Positions 6,340 to 8,418 of a DNA stretch of 8,418 bases are shown piece after piece; position 1 is the first letter of the stretch, and each line of letters begins with the position of its first letter. The position numbers were made by a program, and so were the translations under genes. This DNA is from Actinomycetota bacterium. Its GTDB lineage: Bacteria; Actinomycetota; Humimicrobiia; Humimicrobiales; Humimicrobiaceae. The stretch lies in assembly GCA_023379515.1 (NCBI GenBank), contig JAMCQQ010000265.1, positions 1 through 8,418 of the forward strand. The letters run 5' to 3'. The notes beneath the pieces are model-generated. The model was given only the letters and a program-made list of their open reading frames with translations, did no database searches and had not been told where the DNA came from.

Positions 6340-7323
6340 CTAAACACTCCTGATCTTATCAACCATCAAAACTATTACTGCCGTAACAAAAAGGTTCGCA
6401 AGAGACAGTGGAAGCAGTACTTTCCAGCCAAAATCCATAAATTGATCGAGCCTGAATCTTGGAAAAGTTGACCTGATCCACATTACGATAAAAATCAAAA
6501 CATAAGTCTTGACAAGGAAAATAACTGTGCCCCATACAGGATTTGTAAAAGGCTGCCATCCGCCAAGAAACAGTAAAACCGCCAGTGCACAAACTATGAA
6601 TAAATTTACAAAATCCGCAAGAAAAAAAGCGGCAAACCTGAAACCGCTGTACTCGATATTAAACCCTGCAACAATCTCCGACTCAGCTTCAGGGATATCA
6701 AAAGGTGTGCTGTTGATCTCTGCAAGAGAAGCGGTAAAGAAAATAAAAAATCCTATAATCTGAGGAACTGCGTACCATATATGCCGCTGGGCTCTTACAA
6801 TTTCTGTCAAATTCATGCTTCCTGCCATTAAAACAACTCCCATAGTTGAAATAATCATAGGTATTTCATATGACATCATCTGTGCCGCGCTACGGAGTCC
6901 GCCAAGAAGCGCATATTTATTATTTGATCCCCATCCAGCCATCAAAAGAGAAAGTATTGAAATTCCCATCACCGCAAGTACAAAAAAGAGGCTTATTTCA
7001 ATATTGGTTGCAGTTATTTTTTCGGCAAAAGGAATGAACGCAAAAATAGTTAAAGTTGGGATAAACACTATTACCGGAGCCAGGATAAAGGTCCATCTGT
7101 CAACTCCCGCCGGTATTATATCTTCTTTGCCCAGCAGTTTTATGGTATCAAAAATAGTCTGAAATGTGCCATGAGGACCATGGTGAAGGGGGCCTCTCCT
7201 GTACTGCATGTGGCCCATTACTTTTCGAAGCATCCATATAAGTATCAGAGCAGTAATTAACAGGAATGCAAACGCTATTACCAATTTTAGCAATGACCAT
7301 AAAAATTCAATCCACCAGACCAA
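6340..7323 (-). CDS. nuoH: NADH-quinone oxidoreductase subunit H (ND1 family), TTG start
   Basis: NuoH is the membrane subunit (usually 8 helices) that joins the peripheral and membrane arms, lines the quinone tunnel and begins the proton path (E-channel). The 327-residue length is normal. It starts at TTG with a well-placed ribosome site. Motifs seen: RRGP (42-45), KLLGKEDIIP (62-71), GWGSNNKYALLGGLRSAAQ (130-148), SYE (151-153), TPFDIPEAESEIVAG (206-220) and EYSG (224-227). Glu153, Glu202, Glu212, Glu214, Glu216 and Glu224 of the acidic network are kept. Oddities against the usual ND1 pattern: Leu32 stands where the first-helix Glu of 'ERK/ERR' is expected, Leu46-His-His replaces the Asn-Arg-Val after GP, Ser205 stands where the Arg of 'NRxPFD' is expected, and Asp237 replaces the Glu of 'AEY'. 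No frameshift is visible. The stop is TAG, and nuoI starts 5 bases later. Confidence 0.97.
   Translation of the reverse strand: MVWWIEFLWSLLKLVIAFAFLLITALILIWMLRKVMGHMQYRRGPLHHGPHGTFQTIFDTIKLLGKEDIIPAGVDRWTFILAPVIVFIPTLTIFAFIPFAEKITATNIEISLFFVLAVMGISILSLLMAGWGSNNKYALLGGLRSAAQMMSYEIPMIISTMGVVLMAGSMNLTEIVRAQRHIWYAVPQIIGFFIFFTASLAEINSTPFDIPEAESEIVAGFNIEYSGFRFAAFFLADFVNLFIVCALAVLLFLGGWQPFTNPVWGTVIFLVKTYVLIFIVMWIRSTFPRFRLDQFMDFGWKVLLPLSLANLFVTAVIVLMVDKIRSV
6347..6351 (-). promoter_or_regulatory. Probable ribosome binding site of nuoI, inside the end of nuoH
   Basis: AGGAG lies within the last codons of nuoH, 12 bases before the TTG at 6332-6334. The spacing is long but is the best on offer; the next codon is also TTG and would be 15 bases away. 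Because the site overlaps nuoH, translation of nuoI is probably coupled to nuoH. Confidence 0.5.
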
Positions 7324-7329
7324 TTAAGT

Positions 7330-7336
7330 CTCCCTT
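7330..7336 (-). promoter_or_regulatory. Ribosome binding site of nuoH, supports the TTG start
   Basis: The coding strand has AAGGGAG, with 6 bases between it and the TTG at 7321-7323. This is good Shine-Dalgarno spacing. The nearest ATG in frame lies about 30 codons inside, past the first membrane helix, so TTG is the sound start. Confidence 0.8.
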
Positions 7337-7341
7337 ATCCA

Positions 7342-7360
7342 GACATCTTACGACATCTTA
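7342..7360 (-). repeat. 9-base direct repeat across the nuoD stop codon
   Basis: The coding strand reads TAAGATGTC, one G, then TAAGATGTC again. The first copy begins with the nuoD stop codon (7358-7360); the second lies wholly in the 34-base nuoD-nuoH gap. It may be a small slippage duplication. No function is evident. Confidence 0.7.
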
Positions 7361-8418
7361 CCTGTCACAGCTGCCCATGACCGTATCAAAACTTCCGAAT
7401 ATAACTATTACATCAGCTATATAATTACCGCTTGCTGCAAAATTTAACATATTAATGTGGCTAAAAGACGGGGCCCTTATCTTTAGCCGGTAAGGATTTT
7501 TATCTCCTTTGCTGACAATATAAAAACCTATTTCACCTTTTGTACCTTCGTTCCTATAATAAATTTCACCTTCAGGCGGTTTTAAGATTTTGGGAACTTT
7601 CGCAGTATAATCACCCAAAGGTAAGCTGTCAGCTGCCTGCTCGACTATCCTGATCGACTGCTTTATTTCTTCCATCCTCACCATGTATCTGTCAAGTGAA
7701 TCCCCGGTTGTTCCAATAGGTATTTCAAAATCATATTTCTCATACCCGCTGTAAGGTTCAACCTTCCTTATATCAAATCTTATTCCTGAGCCTCTCAACG
7801 TCGGACCGCTTGCACCCCAGTTGAAGAGGTCCTCCCTCTTAAGTATGCCGACATTTTTTAACCTGTTTATAAATATCTCATTACCGGTAAGGAGCTCTTC
7901 ATATCTTTTAAGCTTTACAGGAAAATTTTTTATAAACTTATCAAGTTTGGCCTTAAAACCATCGGGAACATCTCCTCTGACGCCGCCTATGGTCATATAA
8001 TTAAAAGTGAGCCTTCCCCCTGCAAGCATTTCAAGAATATTCAGTATTAGCTCCCTGTCAAGAAATCCATACAACATGGGGGTAAAAGCTCCGGTTTCAA
8101 GGCCTATAGCAGCAAAGAAAATCAAGTGGCCCGCGATCCTGTTAAGCTCGGCACAAATCACCCGTATGGCCTGGGCCCTTTCAGGAACTTCAATTTCCAT
8201 CAGCTTTTCAACCGCAAGACAATAACAAAGTTCGTTATTTAAAGCGCCTGTATAATCGAGTCTGTCAACAAGCGGTTTAAACTGATTGTATGTCCTGCTT
8301 TCTGCCATTTTTTCAATCCCTCTATGAAGATAGCCAATAACCGGATCAATGCTGATAATTTTTTCACCATCAATCTTTGCAATAAATCTGAATACGCCAT
8401 GTGTTGACGGATGATGGG
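7358..8418 (-). CDS. nuoD: NADH-quinone oxidoreductase subunit D (49 kDa, quinone-site subunit), 5' end cut by window edge
   Basis: NuoD forms the cytoplasmic half of the quinone pocket of complex I, next to NuoB and NuoH. The frame is open to the right edge: 36 codons before the Met codon at 8306-8308 read HHPSTHG at the edge and then IGYLHRG, both core NuoD motifs, so that Met is internal and the true start lies outside. Numbering from the first full visible codon (8416), His6 of HPSTHG and Tyr55 of DRLDY match the quinone-binding His38 and Tyr87 of Thermus Nqo4, with identical spacing (49). Other family marks are SGPTLRGSG, GELG-like GEIGFYIVS and the C-terminal VMGxxDR (here VMGSCDR; VMGEVDR is usual). 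Oddities: Glu107 occupies the place of Asp139 of Nqo4 (spacing 101 from the His, exact), and MTIGGV has Thr where RIGGV is usual. About 20-40 N-terminal residues are missing if nuoD is separate; fusion to nuoC cannot be excluded. nuoH follows after 34 bases. Confidence 0.97.
   Translation of the reverse strand, partial: HHPSTHGVFRFIAKIDGEKIISIDPVIGYLHRGIEKMAESRTYNQFKPLVDRLDYTGALNNELCYCLAVEKLMEIEVPERAQAIRVICAELNRIAGHLIFFAAIGLETGAFTPMLYGFLDRELILNILEMLAGGRLTFNYMTIGGVRGDVPDGFKAKLDKFIKNFPVKLKRYEELLTGNEIFINRLKNVGILKREDLFNWGASGPTLRGSGIRFDIRKVEPYSGYEKYDFEIPIGTTGDSLDRYMVRMEEIKQSIRIVEQAADSLPLGDYTAKVPKILKPPEGEIYYRNEGTKGEIGFYIVSKGDKNPYRLKIRAPSFSHINMLNFAASGNYIADVIVIFGSFDTVMGSCDR

Noticed and set aside
6815..7162. 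115-codon plus-strand open frame opposite nuoH
   Set aside because: It is a shadow of nuoH with no recognisable protein features.
7324..7357. Two tiny frames in the nuoD-nuoH gap, made by the ATG in each 9-base repeat copy (ATG TCG TAA and ATG TCT GGA TAA)
   Set aside because: They are two and three codons long with no ribosome site of their own; most likely chance.
8306..8308. Met codon as the start of nuoD
   Set aside because: The upstream in-frame sequence contains conserved HPSTHG and GYLHRG motifs, so the gene continues beyond the window edge.

Overview
The whole window is the interior of one operon for the membrane arm and quinone module of respiratory complex I (NADH-quinone oxidoreductase, Nuo/Nqo type). 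It is read entirely on the minus strand, so transcription runs from high to low coordinates: nuoD (5' end cut by the right edge), nuoH, nuoI, nuoJ, nuoK, nuoL, nuoM, nuoN (3' end cut by the left edge). Genes are separated by gaps of 5 to 86 bases, with one 1-base overlap (nuoJ/nuoK). I see no internal promoter, terminator, RNA gene, mobile element or CRISPR array, and no gene-free stretch over 86 bases.

The organism is probably an anaerobic or facultative bacterium. DNA is AT-rich by eye (about 40% GC, estimated and not counted). Clear Shine-Dalgarno (SD) sequences (AGGAGG, AAGGAG, GGGAG) and three TTG starts resemble Firmicutes and several other deep bacterial lineages more than Bacteroidota. 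A phylum cannot be fixed from this window.

The key layout fact is that nuoD is followed directly by nuoH. In the 14-gene operon of E. coli, nuoE, nuoF and nuoG (the NADH-oxidising dehydrogenase module) sit there. The order D-H-I-J-K-L-M-N is that of the 11-subunit complex I found in many anaerobes, in cyanobacteria, and in archaeal F420H2 dehydrogenase (Fpo). The electron donor (ferredoxin, flavodoxin, a separately encoded NADH module, or another) is therefore not determined here.

The proteins fit one machine. NuoI carries two [4Fe-4S] clusters that pass electrons towards the quinone pocket formed by NuoD and NuoH. NuoH, NuoJ and NuoK carry the charged chain along the membrane arm. NuoL, NuoM and NuoN are the three antiporter-like pumps, each with its expected glutamate and lysines.

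The pumping residues look conventional; the most unusual features lie around the quinone chamber. NuoH has Leu where the TMH1 Glu of the 'ER(K/R)' motif is expected, and Ser where the Arg of 'NRxPFD' is expected. NuoD has Glu where the catalytic-pair Asp is expected. Also noteworthy: an AAGGAG placed for an ATT rather than the first ATG of nuoJ, and a 53-residue acidic tail on NuoJ. I do not see a wholly new system; this is a recognisable complex I operon with specific deviations.
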